Shown: positions 46,047-54,783 of the stretch, piece after piece
How the letters are laid out: the number at the start of each line of letters is the position of its first letter
Position numbering within the stretch: position 1 is the stretch's first letter
NCBI RefSeq assembly: GCF_001870515.1
Contig: NZ_MDGT01000003.1
Location: forward strand, 636,151 to 700,150
DNA: 64,000 bases
Source: Idiomarina sp. MD25a
Lineage (GTDB): Bacteria > Pseudomonadota > Gammaproteobacteria > Enterobacterales > Alteromonadaceae
Reading direction: 5' to 3'
Program-made: the position numbers and the translations under genes
Notes under the pieces: generated by a model
The model's database searches: none
Told to the model about the DNA's origin: nothing
What the model saw: the letters and a program-made list of their open reading frames with translations, nothing else

Positions 46047-47262
46047 GTTGTATTTGGCGATGGCCGTATTACTGATCATTGCGGTGATCATTTTGCTACT
46101 CGCGGGCCTGCGGCAACGGCGGCAAAGTGTCGATCGTGAGAGCGAGAATCGTGACTGGTATGAAGAACGTCTCGCGGAACTCGAGCAGGACAAACAACAG
46201 CAACGTATATCGCAAGAAGCCTATGATGAGGCTAAACTGGAACTCGATAAAACCTTTATTAGCGACAGTCGTGATATCGAGGGTGAAGTCAGTTGGAAGC
46301 GTGCCAACCCATTTATTCCGATTGCGATTATTTTGGCCGTAGCAGTAGGCTTTTACGCCGTGTTTGGCAGTTGGTCATTGCAGAAACAAGCCGATGATGC
46401 GCTTGCGCAGCTACCCGAACTGGGTCAGCGTTTATTGCAGGAACAACAACAAGCGGATGTCGAATCGATGCAAACCTTTGCCTTAGGTATGCGCCAAAAG
46501 CTTGCGGCAAAACCCGATGACCCCATGGCATGGTGGTTGTATGCCGGTATCATGTCTGATTTGCGTCAGTTTGATCAAGCTCAGCAAGCATTTGAGAAGT
46601 CCTTAGCACTGGCCCCGAATCGTACCGGCACATTAATTAGCTATGCACGCTTTTTGATGTCGTCTCCGACAGAAGAGCACCTGCGTAAGGCGGCAGGCAT
46701 GCTTGCCCGTGTACTGCAACAGCAACCTACGCACGTCGAGGCATTGTCGCTAACGGGCTTTGTTGCCTATGAGCGAGGCGACTGGCAGCAAGCTATTGCC
46801 GCATGGCAACAGCTACTGCCGTTATTAGACAAGGCGTCTCAGCGCAGTAACGCGGTGAAACAAGCGATTGCCGATGCCGAGCAAAAGATGCAAGCGGCGG
46901 ATCGCAGTGTGACTGTAACGGTATCCTTAGGCGAGGAAATGCGTGCGCAGTTGCCTGAGCAAGGTACACTCTTTATCTATGTCACTGCGACGCAAGGGCC
47001 TCCGATGCCGGCTGCCGTTAAACGTATGCCTGTTAATGACTGGCCCGTTACCGTGACGTTGACCGATGCCGATTCGATGTTAGCCGATTACCGTTTAAGT
47101 GGGCTTGATCAATGGCAGGTTAAAGCGATGGTATCGCAGGATGATAAAATTGACCGTCAGGCGGGTGATCTCTTTGCCGAATCGGTGACTATAAATGCAC
47201 AGCGTTCTGCAGAAGTAGCGCTGACTCTTAATCAAAAAGTAACGGAAGTAGCGAATGACTAA
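46039..47262 (+). CDS. ccmI: Cytochrome c maturation TPR protein CcmI
   Basis: 407 aa. Two membrane helices (about 3-22, 93-110) around a cytoplasmic loop with a leucine-zipper-like segment, then TPR repeats (about 150-285) and a C-terminal beta domain. It presents apocytochrome c to CcmFH. Confidence 0.94.
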   Translation: MIKLYLAMAVLLIIAVIILLLAGLRQRRQSVDRESENRDWYEERLAELEQDKQQQRISQEAYDEAKLELDKTFISDSRDIEGEVSWKRANPFIPIAIILAVAVGFYAVFGSWSLQKQADDALAQLPELGQRLLQEQQQADVESMQTFALGMRQKLAAKPDDPMAWWLYAGIMSDLRQFDQAQQAFEKSLALAPNRTGTLISYARFLMSSPTEEHLRKAAGMLARVLQQQPTHVEALSLTGFVAYERGDWQQAIAAWQQLLPLLDKASQRSNAVKQAIADAEQKMQAADRSVTVTVSLGEEMRAQLPEQGTLFIYVTATQGPPMPAAVKRMPVNDWPVTVTLTDADSMLADYRLSGLDQWQVKAMVSQDDKIDRQAGDLFAESVTINAQRSAEVALTLNQKVTEVAND

Positions 47263-48001
47263 TTGGCTTAAAACCGCACCTAAATGGGCTTTACTTGCCA
47301 GTACGCTGGTATTGGGTGCGTGTTCATCTCAACCGGATGACCCTTATGCAGACCCCCGTGACCCCTTTGAAGATACAAACCGGGCTGTATGGGACTTTAA
47401 CCGCGAGCTAGACAAAGCGGTCATTAAACCGGCCGCTGAGGTATACGAAAACGTGCCTGAACCGGTGCGTAACTCGCTTTACCGTGCGTTAGAAAACTTG
47501 CAAGAGCCTTGGTCATTCGTCAACAACGTGCTGCAAGGTCAGTTTAAGGACGCCGGCGTAACTGCAGGACGCTTCTTTTTCAACAGCACCATTGGGTTGT
47601 TGGGTCTACTCGACCCTGCAACAGAAATGGGGCTGACTAAGCGCGAAGAGAGCCTAGGTCAGACACTCGCAGTATGGGGTGTACCCAACGGTCCATTCTT
47701 AATGTTACCGGTGTTAGGGCCAACGGTTGTTATCGACCGGGGTACCGACTGGGTCGATGGTAATTACTTCCCCTACACTGAAATCAGCGATGACTGGGAT
47801 ATCCCGCGTTATACCGTGAAAGGCTTATCCTTACGCCTTCGGTTACGTGAGCAAGAGCAGGTCCTAGAAAATTCGCTCGACCCTTACACGTTCGTAAAAG
47901 AAGCCTACTACCAAAACTGGCGTTACGAAGTTTACGATGGCAACCCGCCCCCTGAAGTTGAGGGTGATGCCGAAGAAATCGACTTTTCGGAAGATCAGTA
48001 A
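47255..48001 (+). CDS. mlaA: MlaA (VacJ) outer-membrane lipoprotein
   Basis: 248 aa. Lipobox LVLGACSS (Cys about 23) and the family core DPFEDTNRAVWDFN, then NNVLQGQ and FFFNSTIGLLGLLD. It removes misplaced phospholipids from the outer leaflet, with the Mla pathway encoded elsewhere. It overlaps ccmI by 8 bases, so it may be expressed with the ccm operon. Confidence 0.95.
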   Translation: MTNWLKTAPKWALLASTLVLGACSSQPDDPYADPRDPFEDTNRAVWDFNRELDKAVIKPAAEVYENVPEPVRNSLYRALENLQEPWSFVNNVLQGQFKDAGVTAGRFFFNSTIGLLGLLDPATEMGLTKREESLGQTLAVWGVPNGPFLMLPVLGPTVVIDRGTDWVDGNYFPYTEISDDWDIPRYTVKGLSLRLRLREQEQVLENSLDPYTFVKEAYYQNWRYEVYDGNPPPEVEGDAEEIDFSEDQ

Positions 48002-48052
48002 GTCGACCCGTCGGATATATCGAAAAGCTTGTATTGACGACAGACCTGCCTT

Positions 48053-48076
48053 GGACGATGCTTAGAGTAATCGTCC
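48053..48076. other. Inverted repeat before rssB
   Basis: GGACGAT and ATCGTCC form a perfect 7-bp stem with a 10-base loop, 19 bases before the rssB start and 52 bases after mlaA. No T-run follows, so an operator or a weak terminator are both possible. Confidence 0.4.
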
Positions 48077-48094
48077 GAGGATAGGTGTGCCTGA

Positions 48095-49108
48095 ATGGGT
48101 CAAAAACAAGTCTTGCTGATTGAAGATGATCGCGTGTTTCAGTCAGTGGTTGAGCAGTTTCTCATCCAGCAGAATTATGCAGTCCATTGTGTGGAATATG
48201 GTGAACAGGCGTTGTCGCTGTGCCAACAAAGTGCGCCTGATATTGTATTATGCGACCTCATGTTGCCCGATATTAATGGCCTCGAAGTCATCGAACGCCT
48301 GTTGAGTATCGCGCCTCATTTGCCCGTCATTGTTATTTCCGCAAGTTCCGATATGGCCGATATCCGCGAAGCAGTTCGTTTGGGGGCATGGGATTACCTC
48401 GTCAAGCCTCTCGATAGCTTGAGTACTATCACCCAAGCGATAGAGCATTGTTTACAACGACATCGTTTAGAAGAAACCTATGTCAGCGATATATGGGAAC
48501 TCGATAGTCACATTAACCAGCTTTACAAAGATGCTCAAATCGTTGAGCGCTTAGCGAGTAATCTATTGCCGCAACAAGCGCTTGAAGTGGGTGAGTATCA
48601 TATCGAGAACCAGGTAGCCGAAAGTGCAGAGTCTAATATTTGGATAGACTATCGACCGTTATCTGAAGGCCGCGTGCTAGTAGTAATGGCCACCGCGCAT
48701 AGTCAGACGGATCAGAACTTAATCCCATTACTGGTTTTGAAGACCTTAATCGACCCACTGATACGCCAACACTTGGCCGGCAGTGATGATACCGTGCTCG
48801 ATCCGCGCGATCTCGTGCAACACATCAATTTTGAGCTGTGTCACTCGCGGGTGCGCACGGCATTTGATGGGGTGTTTGCTATTCTAGATACCGAACAACA
48901 TACATTTCGTTGGACGCAAGTAGGCGATCGCATTCGCATGCAGCCACAAGCGAAGCCTGATCTGGCCTTGGGTATTTGGCGCCATGCCAGTTTTCACAGT
49001 TATATTCACTCCAACGTTAAACGCGTGCATTGCCAGTTACCCGAAGCCATCCTCAGTATTGAACGTCAGGCTCTATCGTCGTCGTCCTCGTCGTCATCTT
49101 CTAATTGA
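48095..49108 (+). CDS. rssB: RssB-like response regulator (RpoS turnover adaptor)
   Basis: 337 aa. Receiver domain (about 1-120: LLIEDDRVF, phosphorylated Asp in LCDLMLP, Lys in LVKPLD, plus MADIREAVRLG as in E. coli RssB) and a helical linker, then a PP2C-like C-domain whose metal-binding acids are gone (SNIWIDY and ATAHSQT where active enzymes have GGDWYD and DVSGHG). RssB delivers RpoS to ClpXP. Nearness to galU, as in E. coli, supports the call. The protein ends in nine Ser from a TCG-type repeat shared with the convergent gene. Confidence 0.82.
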   Translation: MGQKQVLLIEDDRVFQSVVEQFLIQQNYAVHCVEYGEQALSLCQQSAPDIVLCDLMLPDINGLEVIERLLSIAPHLPVIVISASSDMADIREAVRLGAWDYLVKPLDSLSTITQAIEHCLQRHRLEETYVSDIWELDSHINQLYKDAQIVERLASNLLPQQALEVGEYHIENQVAESAESNIWIDYRPLSEGRVLVVMATAHSQTDQNLIPLLVLKTLIDPLIRQHLAGSDDTVLDPRDLVQHINFELCHSRVRTAFDGVFAILDTEQHTFRWTQVGDRIRMQPQAKPDLALGIWRHASFHSYIHSNVKRVHCQLPEAILSIERQALSSSSSSSSSN

Positions 49109-49416
49109 TCCGCGTGCTGTGCTTCAAATTGACGCACAGCCTTGTCAATATAAGGCAACGACATATTGAGCGTGATAGGTTGAGTAAACAATGGATAGCC
49201 AATACCCGCAGCCAGTAGGCCAACGGCCTTCCACCAACCGGGTAGGTCCACGATTGCAAAAAAGATGATGCAAATAGGGACTAATTTAGCGAGATTACAA
49301 ATCATACGACGCGGCACCGGCATCGCTTGTTGCGCCATTGTTAAGATGAGCGCTCTTTCTGTAAACGGATATGATTTAAGCTGTGGAACCTGTCGCGAGG
49401 TTAAATAAAATCCCAT
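49066..49416 (-). CDS. Small two-helix membrane protein of unknown function
   Basis: 116 aa. A short N-terminal region (FYLTSRQVPQL), two hydrophobic segments (about 45-60 and 64-80) and an acidic tail of Glu/Asp (EDDDEDDDDRA). It may belong to a small Alteromonadales family of unknown function. It lies between rssB and galU; its last 43 bases overlap rssB on the other strand. Confidence 0.65.
   Translation of the reverse strand: MGFYLTSRQVPQLKSYPFTERALILTMAQQAMPVPRRMICNLAKLVPICIIFFAIVDLPGWWKAVGLLAAGIGYPLFTQPITLNMSLPYIDKAVRQFEAQHADQLEDDDEDDDDRA
49076..49102 (+). repeat. TCG triplet repeat shared by convergent genes
   Basis: Nine Ser codons, mostly TCG, in rssB. The complementary strand is read in a frame giving GAC/GAT/GAA, so the same DNA encodes the poly-acidic tail of the opposite gene. 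Confidence 0.85.
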
Positions 49417-49523
49417 GGCATCTTACCTAAACCGTTGTTATTAACAAATTGGATTTGCATTATAACAGCTCGGCAGGGTATAAACGTGCCCCTATGAAAA
49501 AATGTTCGAAAAAGGAAGAATTC

Positions 49524-50423
49524 ATGAGCACCAAGCGGGTTAAAAAAGTTGTCATCCCAGTTGCCGGCTTAGGCACACGGATGCTACCAGCCACTAAGGC
49601 GATTCCAAAGGAAATGCTGCCACTTGTCGATCGGCCATTAATCCAATACATCGTCGAAGAGTGTGCTGCAGCGGGCTTAACCGATGTGATCTTAGTGACT
49701 CACTCAAGTAAGAATTCCATCGAGAACCATTTTGATACCAGCTTTGAGCTCGAAACCACGCTTGAACGCCGTGTAAAACGTCAACTACTTGAGGAAGTTC
49801 AAGCCATTTGCCCTAAAGGCACAACCATCATGCACGTACGTCAAGGTGAGGCGAAAGGCTTGGGTCACGCAGTCTTGTGCGCGCGTCCGTTGGTTGGTGA
49901 TGAACCCTTTGCTGTGGTATTGCCAGACGTATTGGTTGACTCTGCCAGCTGTGACCTCCGCCAAGACAATATGGCGGAAATGGTGCGTAACTTTAAAGAA
50001 TCCGGTGCGGCTCAGGTTATGGTTGAAAAAGTGCCCCACGAGCAGGTCAGTAGTTATGGTATCGCTGATATCAACGGTGTCGACCTTGCTGAAGGTGAAC
50101 AAGCGCCGATAAAGCAATTAGTTGAGAAGCCAGAGGTCGATAAAGCGCCTTCAGATTTAGCGGTCGTTGGCCGCTATGTATTCCCTGAGAGTTTGTGGGA
50201 CTTATTAGCAAAAACGCCAGTCGGTGCGGGCAATGAGATTCAGCTTACCGATGCCATGGCGATGTTGCTTGAGCAATCACCGGTGAACGCCTATTACATG
50301 AAAGGTAAGAGCCATGATTGCGGTAATAAACTGGGCTATGCTCAAGCATTTATTGAGCACGCCCTACGTCATCCAGCGCTTGCGGATGATATGAAAAAGT
50401 ACATCAAGCAGCTGCAAGCTTAA
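49524..50423 (+). CDS. galU: UTP-glucose-1-phosphate uridylyltransferase
   Basis: About 299 aa. ATG at 49524 ([12 protein letters not shown]) follows AGGAAG and matches the family; the frame is open further upstream. [18 protein letters not shown] nucleotide-binding signature, EKP motif VEKPEVD. It makes UDP-glucose for surface polysaccharides. A TTGTTA-T-TAACAA palindrome lies upstream at 49435-49447. Confidence 0.96.
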   Translation: MSTKRVKKVVIPVAGLGTRMLPATKAIPKEMLPLVDRPLIQYIVEECAAAGLTDVILVTHSSKNSIENHFDTSFELETTLERRVKRQLLEEVQAICPKGTTIMHVRQGEAKGLGHAVLCARPLVGDEPFAVVLPDVLVDSASCDLRQDNMAEMVRNFKESGAAQVMVEKVPHEQVSSYGIADINGVDLAEGEQAPIKQLVEKPEVDKAPSDLAVVGRYVFPESLWDLLAKTPVGAGNEIQLTDAMAMLLEQSPVNAYYMKGKSHDCGNKLGYAQAFIEHALRHPALADDMKKYIKQLQA

Positions 50424-50439
50424 GCCACGCTGCTCAACG

Positions 50440-50461
50440 GCCAGCGCTAACCGGCGCTGGC
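50440..50461. terminator. Hairpin between convergent galU and the LysR gene
   Basis: GCCAGCGC and GCGCTGGC pair perfectly (8 bp) over a 6-base loop; the LysR stop codon is inside. No T-run follows on either strand, so termination is uncertain. Confidence 0.45.
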
Positions 50462-51373
50462 TTCCATATCATCCTCTTGGCGCTTTGGGGCATGACGCAA
50501 TACCAAATCTGCCAGTAAGCGTGAACAAGGACCTGTTTTATCCCCCTTGGGTAATACCAAGTACAGCGACCCTTTCCGACAGGTGCTGCCTTTCAGCTCT
50601 AGTTTACGCAATGAACCCTTTTGCATGGCCCGTTTAGCGATATAAGGGGGGAGCCAACAAAAACCTAATCCTGAGCGTACTAAGCGAAGGGCTTCATCAA
50701 AATGACTCACGGTCCAACGCTGCTCCGCTTTCAGCCAACCTCCTTCTTCAGCTGGCTGCATTGCAGTATCGCGAATAACGATTTGCAAGTGTTGAGCGAG
50801 TTCATCTTGAGAAATCGGCGAGTCTTGCTGTGCGAGTGGGTGATCAGGGTGGCAGACTAAATCCATATAGTAGTCATGAATGGGCTCACCGAGGTAGCCT
50901 TTGGGCAACTGATGCGTGATGACTAAGTCTGCACTCTGGTTGCGTATGTGCTCAAGCGTACCTGTCAATACAGTGTCTTCGATTGTGAGTCGAGAACCGC
51001 GACCATGTTCTTGAAAATCTTTTAACGCTGGGATTAAGTCGTTGCGGTCAAACACCATCTCGAGTGCGAGTTTGATTTCTGGCTCCCAGCCTTGTTCCAT
51101 GTTGCAAGCCAATTGCTCAAGTTCGTATACGGTTTGAGTCAGTTGTCGAGAGCGTCGCAGCATGACTTCACCCACATGCGTTAACTCGGCCTTACGCCCC
51201 TTTATTTCTAAAAGCTGTACGCCTAACACCTGCTGAAGCTTAGAAACTGCATGGTTTAACGAAGACTGACTCTTATTAAGTTTCTCTGCTGCATGTGCAT
51301 AGCCACCACAGTCTACAACTGCTTGTAAAATGCGCCATTGTTCCAAAGTGGACTTAGCTCTGTAGTGTGGCAT
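50447..51373 (-). CDS. LysR-family transcriptional regulator
   Basis: 308 aa. N-terminal winged HTH (about 8-66: WRILQAVVDCGGYAHAAEKLNKSQSSLNHAVSKL in pieces) and a C-terminal periplasmic-binding-protein-like effector domain (about 95-295). The regulated gene is unclear: the neighbours galU and cmoB are housekeeping genes. Confidence 0.9.
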   Translation of the reverse strand: MPHYRAKSTLEQWRILQAVVDCGGYAHAAEKLNKSQSSLNHAVSKLQQVLGVQLLEIKGRKAELTHVGEVMLRRSRQLTQTVYELEQLACNMEQGWEPEIKLALEMVFDRNDLIPALKDFQEHGRGSRLTIEDTVLTGTLEHIRNQSADLVITHQLPKGYLGEPIHDYYMDLVCHPDHPLAQQDSPISQDELAQHLQIVIRDTAMQPAEEGGWLKAEQRWTVSHFDEALRLVRSGLGFCWLPPYIAKRAMQKGSLRKLELKGSTCRKGSLYLVLPKGDKTGPCSRLLADLVLRHAPKRQEDDMEASAG

Positions 51374-51403
51374 AGGATTAATGTCTAACCTCTTGTCTGA
51401 CGA

Positions 51404-52375
51404 TTAAATTGTCGCTTTAACGATTGCACGGATGGGTGCTTGGTATCCCTCAATAGTCTTTTTTGGGTCATTTGGATCAAGAAAATCTTTTAGCGATTCA
51501 CCGGTCATCCATTCAGTTGATCGCTGTTCGTCAAGTGAGGTGGGGTTATGGTCAACAATTTCAGTTTGTTTAAAACCTAATCGTTCTAGCCAAACACACA
51601 GTGCTTTGGCGCTGGGTAAAAACCAAACATTACGCATTTGAGCATAGCGTTCACCCGGCATCATGACCGTATGTTCATCACCTTCGACTACGATGGTCTC
51701 CAAGATCAACTGACCACCTGGTTTTAATAAGTTTTTAAGTTGTTGTAAAAACTCAAGTGGTGAACGGCGATGATACAATACTCCCATGCTAAAAACCGTA
51801 TCAAAACTTTGAAGTGAGGGCATATGCTCAATTCCGACTGGAAAGAAGTGCGCACGCTCAGCAATTTGGCTTGGCATCATTTGCTTAACTGCTTGAAATT
51901 GAGTCATAAATAGCTCACCTGGGTCAATCCCCCAAACGTCGGCTGCGCCTGCCTCTAACATTCGCCATAGGTGATAACCACTGCCACAACCTACGTCTAA
52001 AACTTGTTGAGCGTTCAAACTATTTAGATGCGGTTGTACCCGCTGCCACTTCCAATCTGAGCGCCATTCGGTGTCAATCGATAGTCCGAATAAATCGAAA
52101 GGTCCTTTTCGCCATGGTTGCAGCTGCTTTAATAAGCCGTTCATACGGGCTCTGTCAGAATCACTGGCTTGTTCGGGCAAGCCAACCTGTATGGTATCAC
52201 CTAACGCGACATGGTCCGTCGCCAACTGTGGGAGCTGTTTAAGCACGCGCTGCCACTTTTTAAACTCGCCATGAGGCGATTGTAGAAACGCATTAAGTTG
52301 CTGAGGTAGGGTGGTTAACCACTGACGGTGAGGGCTTTGAGCAAGCGCACTGAGATCCTTGGCAAACATCTCCAT
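51404..52375 (-). CDS. cmoB: tRNA U34 carboxymethyltransferase
   Basis: 323 aa. SAM-type Rossmann fold with DVGCGSGYHLWRM (about residue 125) and GVLYHRRSPLEFL. It transfers the carboxymethyl group from carboxy-SAM to 5-hydroxyuridine at tRNA position 34. It lies 3 bases after cmoA. Confidence 0.96.
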   Translation of the reverse strand: MEMFAKDLSALAQSPHRQWLTTLPQQLNAFLQSPHGEFKKWQRVLKQLPQLATDHVALGDTIQVGLPEQASDSDRARMNGLLKQLQPWRKGPFDLFGLSIDTEWRSDWKWQRVQPHLNSLNAQQVLDVGCGSGYHLWRMLEAGAADVWGIDPGELFMTQFQAVKQMMPSQIAERAHFFPVGIEHMPSLQSFDTVFSMGVLYHRRSPLEFLQQLKNLLKPGGQLILETIVVEGDEHTVMMPGERYAQMRNVWFLPSAKALCVWLERLGFKQTEIVDHNPTSLDEQRSTEWMTGESLKDFLDPNDPKKTIEGYQAPIRAIVKATI

Positions 52376-52378
52376 GAA

Positions 52379-53116
52379 TCATTCTCCTTTAACCGCGAGC
52401 ATCGCGGCAAAGTTAAAACATTGTAACCAGACACCCGCATGGGCAAAACCTGCGTGTTTAAAACGAGCAAAGTGAGTATCGAGGGTATCAATCTTCATGA
52501 CGTTCTCGATAGCCGCGCGTTTTTGGCTGATTTCTAACTCGCTGTAGCCGTTGGCACGCTTGAAGTCGTGATGAAGGTCAACGAGGGTTTCGTGAACATG
52601 CTGATCGGGGTGAGCGACTTTTTCGGCAATTAAGAGCACGCCACCAGGGTTTAATCCTGAATAAATTTTCTCAATAAGCGCATCTCTGTCTTCTTTTGGC
52701 ACAAATTGCAGTGTAAAATTTAGCACCACGATGGAGGCGTTTTCGATCGGCGTTTGTTGTACGTCTTGGCAATTAAAAGTAACGGGGATATCGCTTTTAA
52801 AGCCTTGTAAATGCAAACGCGCACGGTCGATCATAGGCTGCGAATTATCGACTGCGATAATGCGATTGCCGCGGTGTTTCTCACAACCTTTGCGCAACGC
52901 AAGCGTGGCTGCACCTAGCGAGCAACCCAGGTCGTATACATTTGTATCATTTTGACTATAACGTTCAGCTAGTTGTGGTAACGTCTGTATAATCGTAGCG
53001 TAGCCGGGCACTGAACGATTAATCATGTCAGGAAAGACTTCGACAACGTGCTCGTCAAATCGGAAGTCGCCGACGCTAGGTAAAGCTTTAGAGTAAATTG
53101 TATCCTGCTGACTCAT
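52379..53116 (-). CDS. cmoA: Carboxy-S-adenosyl-L-methionine synthase
   Basis: 245 aa SAM-binding enzyme (YDLGCSLGAATLAL, VLNFTLQFV, LIAEKV). It makes carboxy-SAM from SAM and prephenate for CmoB. cmoA-cmoB form one operon. Confidence 0.96.
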   Translation of the reverse strand: MSQQDTIYSKALPSVGDFRFDEHVVEVFPDMINRSVPGYATIIQTLPQLAERYSQNDTNVYDLGCSLGAATLALRKGCEKHRGNRIIAVDNSQPMIDRARLHLQGFKSDIPVTFNCQDVQQTPIENASIVVLNFTLQFVPKEDRDALIEKIYSGLNPGGVLLIAEKVAHPDQHVHETLVDLHHDFKRANGYSELEISQKRAAIENVMKIDTLDTHFARFKHAGFAHAGVWLQCFNFAAMLAVKGE

Positions 53117-53281
53117 AGGAATTAACTGTGTAAGCGGTCTAAAATATAAGCGTAGTTTAACGTTAATTCGCCTTCAGGCACAGATTAAACGGTAATAAAA
53201 GCTGAACTGTAAAGATGAATCCCAATCGGACATTAAACTTAACTCTAGGTTTTCGCCCTAATGCAAGGAAGCAAGGTTAGA

Positions 53282-54706
53282 ATGACAACAATAAAACACC
53301 TAGCAGCATATATCGCACTGTTTTGGATGTGCGCCGTTTCTGGGGCGGTGCTCGATACCGATGAATGGTTAGCCGAGCATGACACCGTTCGTGTTGGCGT
53401 ACCGAATAATCTGATGCCGCTAATTGGCATTGAAAACGGCGACGGTGTCGGCTTTGACGCCGATATGCTGCGCCTCATTACACAGCACGTACCTGTCACT
53501 CTCGAATGGACGTCCTGTGGTTCTTGGAGCCAGTGCTTGGTTGCCCTGCAAGAGAGAACCATCGATATTTTGCCAAGTATGTCCTACTCAGAAGACCGCT
53601 CACGCTATGCCAGCTTTACTCAGCGCTATTGGTCGATGCCGTGGGCGGTACTGTACTTGAATAAAGAAGCGCTCGATTCGCGTGGCAGTGTCAGTGTCGG
53701 TAATCTTCGCGGTCAACGGTTGGGCATTATTGAGGATTACAGTGTCGTGTCGTTACTGCGCAACCAACGTGGCACCGAGGTTATTGAATATCCGGTAATC
53801 GATAACGCCATTAATGCGCTTAAAGAAAATCAAATTAATGTGTATGTCGATAGCCTGCCCATATTAGTTTATGAGCTACAAAACCAACCTATCGCTAATG
53901 CCCAACTCGAGGTGCTCGATGATGCACCAGGACAAGATTTATTCTTTGGTGTACGCAGTGATTGGCAGCCATTAGTCGTCACCCTCAACAAGGGCATCGA
54001 CAACATCACTCAGAGCCAACAAAACCAGTTACGCAACAAGTGGTATGGCTACGAGTTGCAAACTGGTTGGAGCGACGAAGAGCTGATTCAAATCGCACTC
54101 AAAGTCGGCTCAGGTGTTGTCTTGGTGTTTTTATTCATCGCTTTTAGAAACAGCCGCTTACGTCGAGAAGTTAAGCTTCGCAAAGACGCCGAGAAACGCA
54201 TTCGTTACGTGGCAACGCATGACGAACTGACCGGATTACCTAACCGTAAATTGTTATCGGACCGTTTAGACCAAGCAATTTTGCAAGCGGAGCGCTCAAA
54301 TAAAGCGTTTGCTGTCATGTTTCTCGACCTGGATGGCTTTAAGCAAATTAACGACCAGTTCGGTCACGAAGTCGGCGATGAATTACTTATTCACGCCTCA
54401 CAACGCATGCAAAGCCTATTAAGACGCTCCGATACCGTGTGTCGTTATGGCGGGGATGAATTCGTCATACTTTTACCCACAACACCGACCACCAGTGCCG
54501 CACTCGCTGTGGCACGTAAATTGGTGGTTCATATTGCGCGACCGTATCAGATTGGTACGCACATGCTCGAAGTCAGTACCAGTATCGGTGTGAGCTTATT
54601 TCCACAGCACGGTAGTGATGAAAATGCCTTACTTCGGGCCGCGGACAAAGCCATGTACGCGGCAAAAGATGCTGGCAAGAACGATGTCAGGTTAGCCGCG
54701 CCTTAA
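53282..54706 (+). CDS. Periplasmic-binding-domain diguanylate cyclase
   Basis: About 474 aa. ATG at 53282 preferred (AAGG five bases upstream); 53261 is an alternative. Signal/anchor, SBP_bac_3-type sensor (about 25-265: VRVGVPNNLMPL, GFDADMLRLI, LRGQRLGIIED), a membrane helix (about 275-297), then GGDEF (about 315-470) with intact YGGDEF and RRSD I-site. Amino-acid-type ligands outside the cell may tune c-di-GMP synthesis (inference from the sensor fold). Confidence 0.92.
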   Translation: MTTIKHLAAYIALFWMCAVSGAVLDTDEWLAEHDTVRVGVPNNLMPLIGIENGDGVGFDADMLRLITQHVPVTLEWTSCGSWSQCLVALQERTIDILPSMSYSEDRSRYASFTQRYWSMPWAVLYLNKEALDSRGSVSVGNLRGQRLGIIEDYSVVSLLRNQRGTEVIEYPVIDNAINALKENQINVYVDSLPILVYELQNQPIANAQLEVLDDAPGQDLFFGVRSDWQPLVVTLNKGIDNITQSQQNQLRNKWYGYELQTGWSDEELIQIALKVGSGVVLVFLFIAFRNSRLRREVKLRKDAEKRIRYVATHDELTGLPNRKLLSDRLDQAILQAERSNKAFAVMFLDLDGFKQINDQFGHEVGDELLIHASQRMQSLLRRSDTVCRYGGDEFVILLPTTPTTSAALAVARKLVVHIARPYQIGTHMLEVSTSIGVSLFPQHGSDENALLRAADKAMYAAKDAGKNDVRLAAP

Positions 54707-54711
54707 CTCGG

Positions 54712-54739
54712 ATGACATTGGCGCCCATTTCGCTATAAT
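54712..54739 (+). promoter_or_regulatory. Sigma-70 promoter of aspS-yebC-ruvCAB
   Basis: ATGACA (5 of 6 to consensus) at 54712-54717, 16-base spacer, perfect TATAAT at 54734-54739. Predicted start near 54746, a leader of about 38 nt. Confidence 0.7.
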
Positions 54740-54783
54740 ATGCGCTTTAAATCATTCAGCAGAATAAAAGGTGTGAAAGGCGC

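Noticed and set aside
49435-49447. TTGTTA-T-TAACAA palindrome upstream of galU as a confirmed operator
   Set aside because: Short and AT-rich; no aligned promoter or known regulator supports it.
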